Below, one piece after another: positions 37,774 to 45,092 of a stretch of DNA of 64,000 bases. Source of the DNA: Mycobacterium sp. 852002-51971_SCH5477799-a (GTDB lineage: Bacteria; Actinomycetota; Actinomycetes; Mycobacteriales; Mycobacteriaceae); NCBI RefSeq assembly GCF_001667145.1, contig NZ_LZIF01000086.1:175485-239484 (forward strand). The letters run 5' to 3'. The position numbers and the translations under genes were made by a program. Position 1 is the stretch's first letter, and the number at the start of each line of letters is the position of its first letter. Under the pieces are notes generated by a model, which saw only the letters and a list, made by a program, of their open reading frames with translations, was not told the origin of the DNA and searched no databases.

Positions 37774-38231
37774 GCGACGAAGGCCTGCGCTGGCACCAGA
37801 TCACCGTTCCCGTCGACCTGCCCGAGGTGATCGACCACATCAGCTACCAGCGGGTGGTGGAGAACGCCGGAGCGACGTGGGATTATTTCCCCGGCCATTT
37901 TGATCCGGAATACGCTGCTGCTCAAGGCAACCCGACGATCTACGTCAACACGATGCACCTGGCCGGCTTTGCTGACCGCGTCGCGACGGACTGGGCTGGC
38001 CCGCGCTCGCGTGTGGTGCGGCGGTCCATGCGGCTCACCGGGTCGGTGTATGCCGGTGACACGATGATCGGCCGGGGCCGCGCCGTGGCGAAGCGCCGGG
38101 ATACCTCGGTGGAGCCGCCGCGCTGCCTGGTCAACGTCGAAATCCAGGTGACCAATCAGCATGGCGCGCTGTGCTGTCCGGTCGAGCTGACCTTGCACGT
38201 GCCCGACTCCCCGCGCGACGGCGATGGATGA
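37770..38231 (+). CDS. MaoC-like dehydratase, catalytic subunit
   Basis: A 153-residue MaoC/hydratase-2 protein. The segment GATWDYFPGHFDPEYA fits the hydratase-2 motif with its catalytic Asp and His. The rest (AGDTMIGRGRAVAKR, then LVNVEIQVTNQHG) is the usual hotdog strand pattern. It should hydrate a trans-2-enoyl-CoA together with the preceding subunit. Its GTG start overlaps the upstream stop by four bases, and its stop overlaps the next start. Confidence 0.85.
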   Translation: MSDEGLRWHQITVPVDLPEVIDHISYQRVVENAGATWDYFPGHFDPEYAAAQGNPTIYVNTMHLAGFADRVATDWAGPRSRVVRRSMRLTGSVYAGDTMIGRGRAVAKRRDTSVEPPRCLVNVEIQVTNQHGALCCPVELTLHVPDSPRDGDG

Positions 38232-38754
38232 CGTCGGCCAATTGCACCTGGCCGTGTGCCGTCGCTTCGGTGCGGCGGTCGCAGCGGCCAACGGCAAGTG
38301 GGACCGTCCATCGCCGTGCGATGCGTGGGACGCGCGGGGAGTGCTCGAGCACGTCATCGGGTTCCATGACGTGCTGCTATTGCGTCCCTTGGGATTGAAG
38401 CCCGATCGGCCACGCGACGATCCTCGGGCGCGCTGGCAACTCACCTACGACTCGCTGGCGGAGGTTCTCGGATCTGGCGGAGCGACACAGCTCGATGAGT
38501 ACCGGTTGATGCCGAACCTGACCCGTGACGTCCTGGTGCACACCTGGGACCTCGCCCGCGCGGTGGGTGCCGACGACGGCCTGGACCCCGCGTGGTGTGA
38601 ACTGTTCTGCGCCGCCCTCCCGGAGGATCCGCAGGCGTTGGCCGCAGCGGGGATGTTCGGTGCGCCAGTCGTGATCGACGACCAAAATGATGCGCAAGCA
38701 AGGCTTTTGGCGCGGCTTGGCCGCGACCCGTGGTGGCAAGCGGAAACCCTATAG
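38224..38754 (+). CDS. TIGR03086-type / DinB-like maleylpyruvate isomerase family protein
   Basis: A 176-residue DinB-like four-helix protein of the mycothiol-dependent maleylpyruvate isomerase superfamily. Metal-binding His fit WDARGVLEHVIGFHD and VLVHTWDLARAVGAD. These proteins use mycothiol or a metal for isomerisation or transfer reactions, or remain uncharacterised. It closes the operon 36804-38754 by an eight-base overlap with the MaoC gene. Its stop overlaps the end of the convergent aldehyde dehydrogenase gene. Confidence 0.78.
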   Translation: MDDVGQLHLAVCRRFGAAVAAANGKWDRPSPCDAWDARGVLEHVIGFHDVLLLRPLGLKPDRPRDDPRARWQLTYDSLAEVLGSGGATQLDEYRLMPNLTRDVLVHTWDLARAVGADDGLDPAWCELFCAALPEDPQALAAAGMFGAPVVIDDQNDAQARLLARLGRDPWWQAETL

Positions 38755-40215
38755 CGGCGGCAGCTGGCCTTTGCAAATCAGCGTCTGCAGCTCGACATAC
38801 TCATGTAGGCCCTCCGGCCCGAACTCGCGCCCGATGCCGGACTGCTTGAAGCCGCCGAACGGCGCGCCGATGTCCAGGGTGTACATGTTGATGCCATAGG
38901 TTCCGGTGCGCACGGCGGCAGCGACGTCCAGGCCGTGCTGGATGTCGGCGGTCCACACCGAACCGGCCAGGCCGTAATCGGTCTCGTTGGCGATGCGGAC
39001 CGCGTCGTCCTCGTCACGGTAGCGAAGCACGGTCAGCACCGGACCGAAAATCTCCTCCCGGGCGATGCGCATGTCGTTGGTGGCGTCGGTGAACAGCGTC
39101 GGCTGCACGTACCAGCCGCGCTCGGACGGGCTCTGTTCGCCGCCGAGCACAACGCGGGCACCTTCGCTGCGCCCCGACTTGATGTAGTCCTGGACGCGGC
39201 GCTGTTGGCGTTGGGCCACAAGCGGTCCGATGTCCGTCGACTCGTCGGCCGGGTCGCCGACATTGAGCGTGGACATCATGTCGGCCAGCGCGTCGACGAC
39301 CTCGTCATGTTTGCGGTCGCTCACCAGGATCCGGGTCTGTGCGACGCAGGCCTGACCGTTGTTCATCAGCCCGGCGGACTTCAGGCCGGCCACCGTCTTA
39401 CCGATGTCGGCGTCGTCGAGAATGATCGCCGCGGACTTGCCCCCCAGCTCCAGGCTCACCCGCTTGAGATGCTCACCGCACAGGGCGGCGATCCGGCGGC
39501 CGACTGCACTGGACCCGGTGAATGCGATCTTGTCCACCCCGGGATGACGCACCAGCGCCTCACCAATGTCGGGGCCTCCGGGCAGGACCGACACCACGCC
39601 TTCGGGCAGCCCGATCTGCTCGATCATCTCAGCCAGCCACAAAGCGTCCAAAGGGGTTTCGGGCGCGGGCTTGATGATGACCGTGCAGCCCGCGATCAGC
39701 GCCGGGATGAGCTTGGGCATGATCAAGAACTGCGGCACGTTCCACGGCACGATCGCGCCGACCACGCCGACAGGGGCCCTCCGCAGATGTACCTCGCCGA
39801 GCACACCTTGCCGGCGTTCCTCCCACGGGAAATCCCGGGCGGCAGCCAGCGAGAGGTGGATCAGCGCTACGGCGGCCGCCCCCTGGCCCATCCGGCTGAA
39901 GCTGCGCGGCGACCCCATCTCATCGGTGATGAGGTCGGCCATCTCGTCGGCATGGCCGGCATAGATCCCGGCGAGCTGTTCGACCTTGGCCATCCGGGCG
40001 GCATGGCTCATCCGTGGCCACGGACCGTGATCGAACGCGTTCCGTGCGGCGGTGACGGCGGCATCGACGTCCTCGGGTCCCGCGACTTGAACATGCCCGA
40101 CCGGCTCTTCGGAGTGCGGCGAGATCACGGCGAGCTGCTGGGGATTGGCGGGTTTGCGCCACTGGCCCCCAATGAACAGCTCGTTATAGGAACGATGGCC
40201 GGAAGTCTTTGTCAT
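38749..40215 (-). CDS. NAD(P)-dependent aldehyde dehydrogenase
   Basis: A 488-residue aldehyde dehydrogenase. It has the active-site Glu motif LELGGKS, the nucleophilic Cys in NNGQACVAQTR about 30 residues later, the NAD motif FTGSSAVGRRIA and terminal PFGGFKQSGIGREFG. It should oxidise an aldehyde, for example one made by a P450-alcohol dehydrogenase pair, to the acid that a FadD then activates. That sequence is inference from the gene set. Its promoter region holds a 28-bp inverted repeat (40253-40280). Confidence 0.93.
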   Translation of the reverse strand: MTKTSGHRSYNELFIGGQWRKPANPQQLAVISPHSEEPVGHVQVAGPEDVDAAVTAARNAFDHGPWPRMSHAARMAKVEQLAGIYAGHADEMADLITDEMGSPRSFSRMGQGAAAVALIHLSLAAARDFPWEERRQGVLGEVHLRRAPVGVVGAIVPWNVPQFLIMPKLIPALIAGCTVIIKPAPETPLDALWLAEMIEQIGLPEGVVSVLPGGPDIGEALVRHPGVDKIAFTGSSAVGRRIAALCGEHLKRVSLELGGKSAAIILDDADIGKTVAGLKSAGLMNNGQACVAQTRILVSDRKHDEVVDALADMMSTLNVGDPADESTDIGPLVAQRQQRRVQDYIKSGRSEGARVVLGGEQSPSERGWYVQPTLFTDATNDMRIAREEIFGPVLTVLRYRDEDDAVRIANETDYGLAGSVWTADIQHGLDVAAAVRTGTYGINMYTLDIGAPFGGFKQSGIGREFGPEGLHEYVELQTLICKGQLPPL

Positions 40216-40252
40216 CGGGGCACTTCCTCAGGGGATCGGACCGTGGCCGCAA

Positions 40253-40280
40253 TTTCGCTATTCACGCTAACATAGCGAAA
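40253..40280. promoter_or_regulatory. inverted repeat TTTCGCTA-N12-TAGCGAAA, strongest dyad of the island element
   Basis: Perfect 8-base arms at 40253-40260 and 40273-40280. The complement of the inner 20 bases is GCTATGTTAGCGTGAATAGC, matching the repeat at 11363-11382 in 14 of 20 positions with identical arms GCTAT and ATAGC. It lies 37 bases upstream of the aldehyde dehydrogenase start and 18 upstream of the gene at 40299. Confidence 0.6.
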
Positions 40281-40298
40281 AAAGCAGCGAGGCCCTAT

Positions 40299-41648
40299 AT
40301 GACCAGCGATTGGCGCAGTTACCCGTTTCAGTTGGTGCCCGGCGACGGCCAGTTGGAATTCCCCGCCGCCGAAGGCGAACACCCCGACCAGGAGTCGGAC
40401 ACCTGGTTCATCGCCGGGCAGCTCGACGCCGCCGAGACCGATCGATCGTTCGCCTTTCTGACCATCTTCAACAAGAACCGGCCCGGCGGAACGGTCGTCG
40501 CGGACTTCTACACGATGGCGCTGTTCGACCTCGACACCGGTGATTACGGCACCTTCACCGATTACGACATGCCGCCGGCCAACATGGAGCCCGGCGCCCA
40601 GCGCAAGTTGACGATGGCGGAGGGCCATCTCGACATCAACTACCACAGCACCGCGGGAACGGCGTCGTGGGCGACCAGCCGCAACGGCGATGGCGAACTG
40701 CTGCCCTACACGTACCGGGTCAGCCTGGTCGGAACGGATCAGTCCGGGCGGCGCATGCGACTGGATCTGGCCGTAACCCCAACGCGTGCACCAACACCGG
40801 TAGGTGCATCAACCTATAACGGAAAGATCGTCTGCTTCGGTCAAAGCGACACCTACTCCTATTTCCAGACCGGCATGGCGATGACGGGAACCCTGCGCTG
40901 GGGAGACGTGGTCCAGCAGGTCTCCGGTGCCAGCGGGCACGTCGATCGGCAGTGGTTCCCGAAGTACGCCGGTGGCGGTGGATCCGGCGGAGACCCGCGG
41001 GCCAGGTCGCACGAATGGCGCACGATCAACTTCGACAACGGCGTCGACCTGAGCATCTGGCGCCAGTTCGACCGCACAGATGGCAATGCGCTGCAACCGT
41101 TCACCGGTGTCACGACAAGCGACCCGGACCCCGCGATCGCGCCGCAATGTGCCGAAGACGTCGAGGTCACGGTCAGCAGCTACGTGCGGTGGCCGGAGGC
41201 CATGCGACCCCTGGTGCGGCCCCTCGCCCCGGCGCGATACATGCCCGACCGGCACCGGATCACTTGTCCCACACTGCAACTGGACCTCATCGGGGAGCCG
41301 CTGGTGGCGGCCCCGGCGCACGGGCTGCCGATCGAGTACATGGAGGGCCCCTACCGCTACCACGGCACCATGTGGGGAAAACCGGTGACGGGCTTCGCGT
41401 TCAATGAACGCTCGTTGGCGTTATACCGGGATTGGGAACTCGTCGAGGTGCTGTCCACGACTGTCGCGAGCCTGGCACCGCCGGAGCCCGAATTGCAGGC
41501 CATGGTGGATCAGGTCGTGCCGCTGATTGCGGCCGGCCGGCGCAAGGACGCCGTCGAGCTGCTGTCCAACGCGGCGCCTGCCGAAAATAACGCGCTGGCA
41601 AAGCTTCTCGACGATCTGATCGGGGTCCTGTCAGCCGACGTCGGCTGA
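40299..41648 (+). CDS. CrtC/AttH lipocalin-like hydratase-type protein
   Basis: A 449-residue protein with the pattern of the AttH/CrtC (hydroxyneurosporene synthase, kievitone hydratase) group. It opens with DTWFIAGQLDA and FAFLTIFNKNRPG, then has GHVDRQWFPKYAG and WRTINFDNGVDLSIW, the strands of a paired lipocalin-like fold. No signal peptide is evident. Members hydrate isoprenoid or isoflavonoid double bonds. A C-terminal helical tail (LIAAGRRKDAVELL) is extra. The ATG at 40299 has a weak GCGAGG upstream. It is divergent from the aldehyde dehydrogenase, and its stop lies in a palindrome shared with the Rieske gene. Confidence 0.65.
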   Translation: MTSDWRSYPFQLVPGDGQLEFPAAEGEHPDQESDTWFIAGQLDAAETDRSFAFLTIFNKNRPGGTVVADFYTMALFDLDTGDYGTFTDYDMPPANMEPGAQRKLTMAEGHLDINYHSTAGTASWATSRNGDGELLPYTYRVSLVGTDQSGRRMRLDLAVTPTRAPTPVGASTYNGKIVCFGQSDTYSYFQTGMAMTGTLRWGDVVQQVSGASGHVDRQWFPKYAGGGGSGGDPRARSHEWRTINFDNGVDLSIWRQFDRTDGNALQPFTGVTTSDPDPAIAPQCAEDVEVTVSSYVRWPEAMRPLVRPLAPARYMPDRHRITCPTLQLDLIGEPLVAAPAHGLPIEYMEGPYRYHGTMWGKPVTGFAFNERSLALYRDWELVEVLSTTVASLAPPEPELQAMVDQVVPLIAAGRRKDAVELLSNAAPAENNALAKLLDDLIGVLSADVG

Positions 41649-41649
41649 C
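41630..41649. repeat. 20-bp perfect palindrome spanning two convergent stop codons
   Basis: GTCAGCCGACGTCGGCTGAC is fully self-complementary. Both the gene at 40299 and the Rieske gene at 42782 end inside it, each reading GCC GAC GTC GGC TGA, so both proteins end in A-D-V-G. As RNA it could fold into a hairpin in either transcript, so it may act as a bidirectional stop or stability element, though no U tract follows. Confidence 0.7.
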
Positions 41650-42782
41650 GCCGACAGCGCCCGGGCCCACGTGATGTGTCGATGCTGCAAACCGGGCTCG
41701 TTGCGGCCGAACACCAGGCGGTCGCGGACTCCGGACTCGAGGTTGGCCTGCAGCCCCTCGACCAGTCGGTAGTCTTCGTCGCGCACGGTGGCGTGCGCGT
41801 ATTCGAAGACGGCTTGGGCGCCGGCGGCGGCTGACTCATCGGTGAGGTCCTGCGGTGTTGCGTTCTGGTGGACGGTGATTGACCTACCGGGCCGATCCCC
41901 GGGATAGACGCGGAACAGTTCGCCGTTGGCGATGGTCACCGATAGCACGATGTTGGGGAAAAGCGCATAGATCACCACCATGTTGTGGAACGGATTCCAT
42001 TGGTCCTCGGGCACATCGTCGAGCTCCAGGATGGTGTTGAGCGGGAAGATCAGCCGGTGATGCGGCCCGTAGGAGTCGAACACCGTGCAGTTGCTGCGTG
42101 CGATGGTGGCGAACGTCTGCTGATGGACGGTGGCGAAATGGTAGTTCTCGGCGAAGGTGTCGATCGCCAGTTTCCAGTTGATACGGGAGTCCAACACCTT
42201 TTCGCCCAGCGGTGACCAGCGCCCGATGCCCCATGAGTCGAGTTCCTCGGCAAGCGGGCCCAAGTGTCCCGCCACGTCCAACGTGGATCCGGGATCCAAT
42301 GCCACCCAGAGGAATCCAGCGAATTCGGTGGCCGGGATCTCGGTCAGACCATCGGACTTGACGGTCACCTCTGGGAATCCCTCGTGTCCGGGAACCGCCA
42401 CCAGGCGACCGGTGTTGTCGTATGTCCAGGCGTGGTACGGGCAGGTGAATCGCTTTGCGGTGCCACAACCCGTCACCACCTGCGACTGGCGGTGTAGGCA
42501 CACGTTGTTGAACGCCTTCACCGTTCCGTCTGATGTTCTGGTCAGCAGGATCGACCGCCCCATCACCGTCTTGGTGCAATAGGCACCCGGGGCGGGCAGT
42601 TCCGAGACGTAGCCGACCAACTGCGGACTGGCCAGCAGCATGGCCCGATCCCGGTGGTGGCGCACGCTACCGGTGTAGTCACGCGCGTCGACCGTGTGCT
42701 GTGTCGGAGCGAGATCAGTCGTCTTGTCCCGCGCCAACTTCAACGCACGCCGCGTCAGGTCGATGAGCTGTTCGCGTTCCAT
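41631..42782 (-). CDS. aromatic ring-hydroxylating dioxygenase-type Rieske oxygenase (alpha subunit)
   Basis: A 383-residue Rieske oxygenase. The cluster ligands are C-x-H in NNVCLHRQS and C-x2-H in CPYHAWTYD. The catalytic iron ligands fit TFAENYHFATVHQQ (His-x4-His after the bridging acid). It is closer to the RHD alpha-subunit branch than the two KshA-like genes. No beta subunit or reductase gene is adjacent. The ATG at 42782 has CGGAGTCC upstream; a start at 42803 is in frame. An AT-rich element lies 40 bases upstream. Confidence 0.88.
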   Translation of the reverse strand: MEREQLIDLTRRALKLARDKTTDLAPTQHTVDARDYTGSVRHHRDRAMLLASPQLVGYVSELPAPGAYCTKTVMGRSILLTRTSDGTVKAFNNVCLHRQSQVVTGCGTAKRFTCPYHAWTYDNTGRLVAVPGHEGFPEVTVKSDGLTEIPATEFAGFLWVALDPGSTLDVAGHLGPLAEELDSWGIGRWSPLGEKVLDSRINWKLAIDTFAENYHFATVHQQTFATIARSNCTVFDSYGPHHRLIFPLNTILELDDVPEDQWNPFHNMVVIYALFPNIVLSVTIANGELFRVYPGDRPGRSITVHQNATPQDLTDESAAAGAQAVFEYAHATVRDEDYRLVEGLQANLESGVRDRLVFGRNEPGLQHRHITWARALSASADVG

Positions 42783-42822
42783 CTGGACTCCGGTTGCAGT
42801 CAAGCGCTCTCGGTAACTCTAC

Positions 42823-42837
42823 TAACTTTATAGTGAC
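42823..42837. promoter_or_regulatory. AT-rich element (AYAGTR family) upstream of Rieske dioxygenase
   Basis: TAACTTTATAGTGAC matches the complement of 5478-5492 in 12 of 15 positions. TTAT (42828-42831) and ATAA (42839-42842) form a short dyad. It overlaps the stop of the frameshifted XRE gene and lies about 40 bases upstream of the Rieske start at 42782. Confidence 0.4.
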
Positions 42838-43701
42838 AATAAAATAAGGCCAAACGCCGTGCCGGCGCGGTAGTGGGCGCCGAGGTAGGGAAGCGCCTGC
42901 GGGTATCGCTGCGCAATCGCTCGCACACGCTGATCGCCGTCGAGAGTGTGCAAGTAGTCGCCGGTGGCTTGGTCCGCCGGAAAAAACGACTCGATGATGA
43001 GGCTCTCCACCGAAATGTCGAGCGGGCTGCCGAAGGTCGCGACGGTGCTGACGAACCGGAGCTCGGTTCCGTCCAGGGTGATCAATCGAAACGGCACATA
43101 CAGCTCGCCAGTCCGCTCGCCGCGCTGGACTCCCCGAGGCGCCGGATAAGTCAAGAGCTCGTCGTAGAGCCGGCGGATGTCGGGTGCCGCGGTGGCCTGC
43201 GCCTGGCGGCGAACCCGCCCCATGATCGCCGAGTGCACCTCGGCGCGGTTGAGCAACCGCTGCGCCAAGCCCCGCGGATGCAGGCACAACCTCATGACGT
43301 TGATCGGCGGGCGCAGCAGTTCGGGGTCAACCCCGTCGGCGAGCACGACGCAACCCACATTTCCGGCTATCAGGTTCCAGCACGCATCGGTGACGATGGC
43401 CGGATACGGGGCATGGCCGGCCAAGACCGAGTCGACGGCCGCCTTCACGGGCCTCATCCGCTCGGCGTCCAGGGTGTGCTCGCCGAACACGGGCGCATAG
43501 CCGCCGTCGAGCAGCAGGCGGTTGCGCGCGGCGAGCGGCAGATCCAGCGACTCGCCGATGCGCAGCAACAGGGCGCGGCTGGGCCCTGCCGGTCTCGACG
43601 AAACTGAGGTGGCGAGGCGAGACACCGACCTGATGCGCAAGTTCCATCTGGCTCAATCGCCGACGAGTGCGCCACTCGCGCACCGCTATCCCCGCGGACA
43701 C
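42828..43701 (-). pseudogene. XRE-family regulator with MmyB-like ligand domain, frameshifted
   Basis: An XRE helix-turn-helix regulator broken by a frameshift. From the GTG at 43701 the frame gives REWRTRRRLSQMELAHQVGV and SPRHLSFVETGRA, the DNA-binding part. Near 43581-43588, at GGGCCC, the expected continuation (PSRALLLRIGESLDLPLAAR, then DGGYAPVFGEHTLDAE) moves to the next frame and runs to 42828. Family spacing at GRxxPSR suggests a five-base deletion, although a one-base gain or two-base loss gives the same frame. About 290 residues would be made if intact. It was probably the local regulator of the Rieske gene downstream. Confidence 0.85.
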
Positions 43702-43838
43702 CTTCTCGAAGCTAACGCTGCTTTACGAACCTGAACTGGGCGTGGCGGGCGCCCTTCAGAGCCGATGCGGCACCGTGATACACATGTGACCTGCGTGACC
43801 AATGTGTCATTTGGGGTTTCTGTCGTACCCTTTGGCTT

Positions 43839-44561
43839 GTGTCATCCGTTTCGCGACGCGCCGTGCTCAAATTTGCGGCCGCGACCCCGGCCCTGCTTGG
43901 CTTGGGCGTCGCAGGCGCGTCGCTGAGCGCCCCGGCGGCATCGGCGTCGCTCGGCACCCTGCTGGACTATGCGGCCGGGGTCATTCCGGCCAGCCAGATC
44001 CGGGCCGCGGGCGCGGTGGGGTCGATTCGGTACGTGTCGGACCGTCGCCCCGGCGGCAACTGGATGCTCGGAAAGCCGATCCAGGTCAGCGAAGCGCGCG
44101 ACCTCAACAGCAACGGGTTGAAAATCGTGTCCTGCTATCAGTACGGCAAGGCCAGCACCGCGGACTGGCTGGGCGGTGCCAACGCCGGCCTGCAGCACGC
44201 ACAGCGCGGGATGCAGCTGCACGCCGCGGCCGGTGGGCCCGCCAGCGCGCCGATCTATGCCTCGATTGACGATGACCCGTCCTACGAGCAGTACAAAAGC
44301 CAGGTGGCGCCCTATCTGCGTTCGTGGGAATCGGTGATCGACCATCAGCGCACAGGCGTGTACGCCAATTCGAAGACCATCGACTGGGCGCTGCATGACG
44401 GGTTGGGCTCTTACTTCTGGCAGCACAATTGGGGCTCGCCCAAGGGATATGCCCACCCGGCGGCCAATCTGCACCAGGTTGAAATCGACAAACGCAGCGT
44501 CGGAGGGGTCGGCGTGGACATCAACGAGATCCTCAAGCCCCAATTCGGCCAGTGGGCCTAG
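43839..44561 (+). CDS. Tat-exported DUF1906 glycoside-hydrolase-like protein (Rv2525c homologue)
   Basis: A 240-residue exported protein, the same length as M. tuberculosis Rv2525c, which also lies next to fas. The N-terminus is a twin-arginine signal (SVSRRAVLKFAAATPALLG) ending near SAPAASA. The mature part is the DUF1906 TIM-barrel, with ISCYQYGK-like KIVSCYQYGKAS, IYASIDDDPSYEQ (acidic residues at the presumed active site) and VGVDINEILKPQFG. The Rv2525c product is linked in the literature to the cell wall. The GTG start is at 43839. Transcribed toward fas with a 531-bp gap. Confidence 0.92.
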   Translation: MSSVSRRAVLKFAAATPALLGLGVAGASLSAPAASASLGTLLDYAAGVIPASQIRAAGAVGSIRYVSDRRPGGNWMLGKPIQVSEARDLNSNGLKIVSCYQYGKASTADWLGGANAGLQHAQRGMQLHAAAGGPASAPIYASIDDDPSYEQYKSQVAPYLRSWESVIDHQRTGVYANSKTIDWALHDGLGSYFWQHNWGSPKGYAHPAANLHQVEIDKRSVGGVGVDINEILKPQFGQWA

Positions 44562-45092
44562 CGCCCGATGCCGTCGCTCGGCGCGGCCGAGACTCCCGTT
44601 CTTAAAAATTCCAGCAAACACTCGTTCGCTCGTTTCACCGACGCGCACCGGCGGCCGATCGGGGTCGGCCAGCGCCGACGGCGCCGCGACGCCACTTTGC
44701 GACCAAAAATTTTTATGTAACGATTCGATAACAAGACAGCTTTGATCTGCGCAGTTATAGCTACTCGACCGTAACCACCTGCATGCAGCGGGTTTGTTAA
44801 TCGGCTCCTCGGCGCCGGTGAAAGCGCGTGTTACCCAGGACACGGTTACCGATGCGTAGAACTCACCAGTAACCGATCAGCGCGCAAAACGAGGGTCGAT
44901 CCTTATGACACTCTTAGTACAGCCGATGGAGTCCGTCGCGCCGCTCAGCGCCACCCGAGCGGTCCGCCGACAACACACCGGCCCGGCCGTTTCCCGGCTG
45001 TGATTCGACGCGGAATCGACAGGACCCCGCCCTGCGGTGGTGAACCGCCAGACGAACGAGACCTAAAGACGCATATAGGGGAGACAGAAAAG
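44562..45092. other. 531-bp fas upstream region
   Basis: No gene is supported. It must hold the fas promoter. Visible structures are AAAAATTTTT at 44705-44714, an AT-rich run to about 44760, and GGTTAC (44844-44849) with GTAACC (44869-44874). AGGGGAGA precedes the fas GTG by about eight bases. In other mycobacteria the TetR-type protein FasR controls this promoter. Confidence 0.75.
44844..44874. promoter_or_regulatory. inverted repeat GGTTAC-N19-GTAACC in the fas leader
   Basis: Perfect 6-base arms about 220-250 bases upstream of the fas start, with a further GTTACC copy at 44830-44835. It is a candidate for the FasR site known in mycobacteria, but I cannot confirm that from memory of the exact motif. 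Confidence 0.35.

Noticed and set aside
43327..43701. A separate short XRE gene of 124 codons
   Set aside because: Only the first about 40 residues make sense. The rest is out-of-frame sequence of the same regulator, so it is part of one frameshifted gene.
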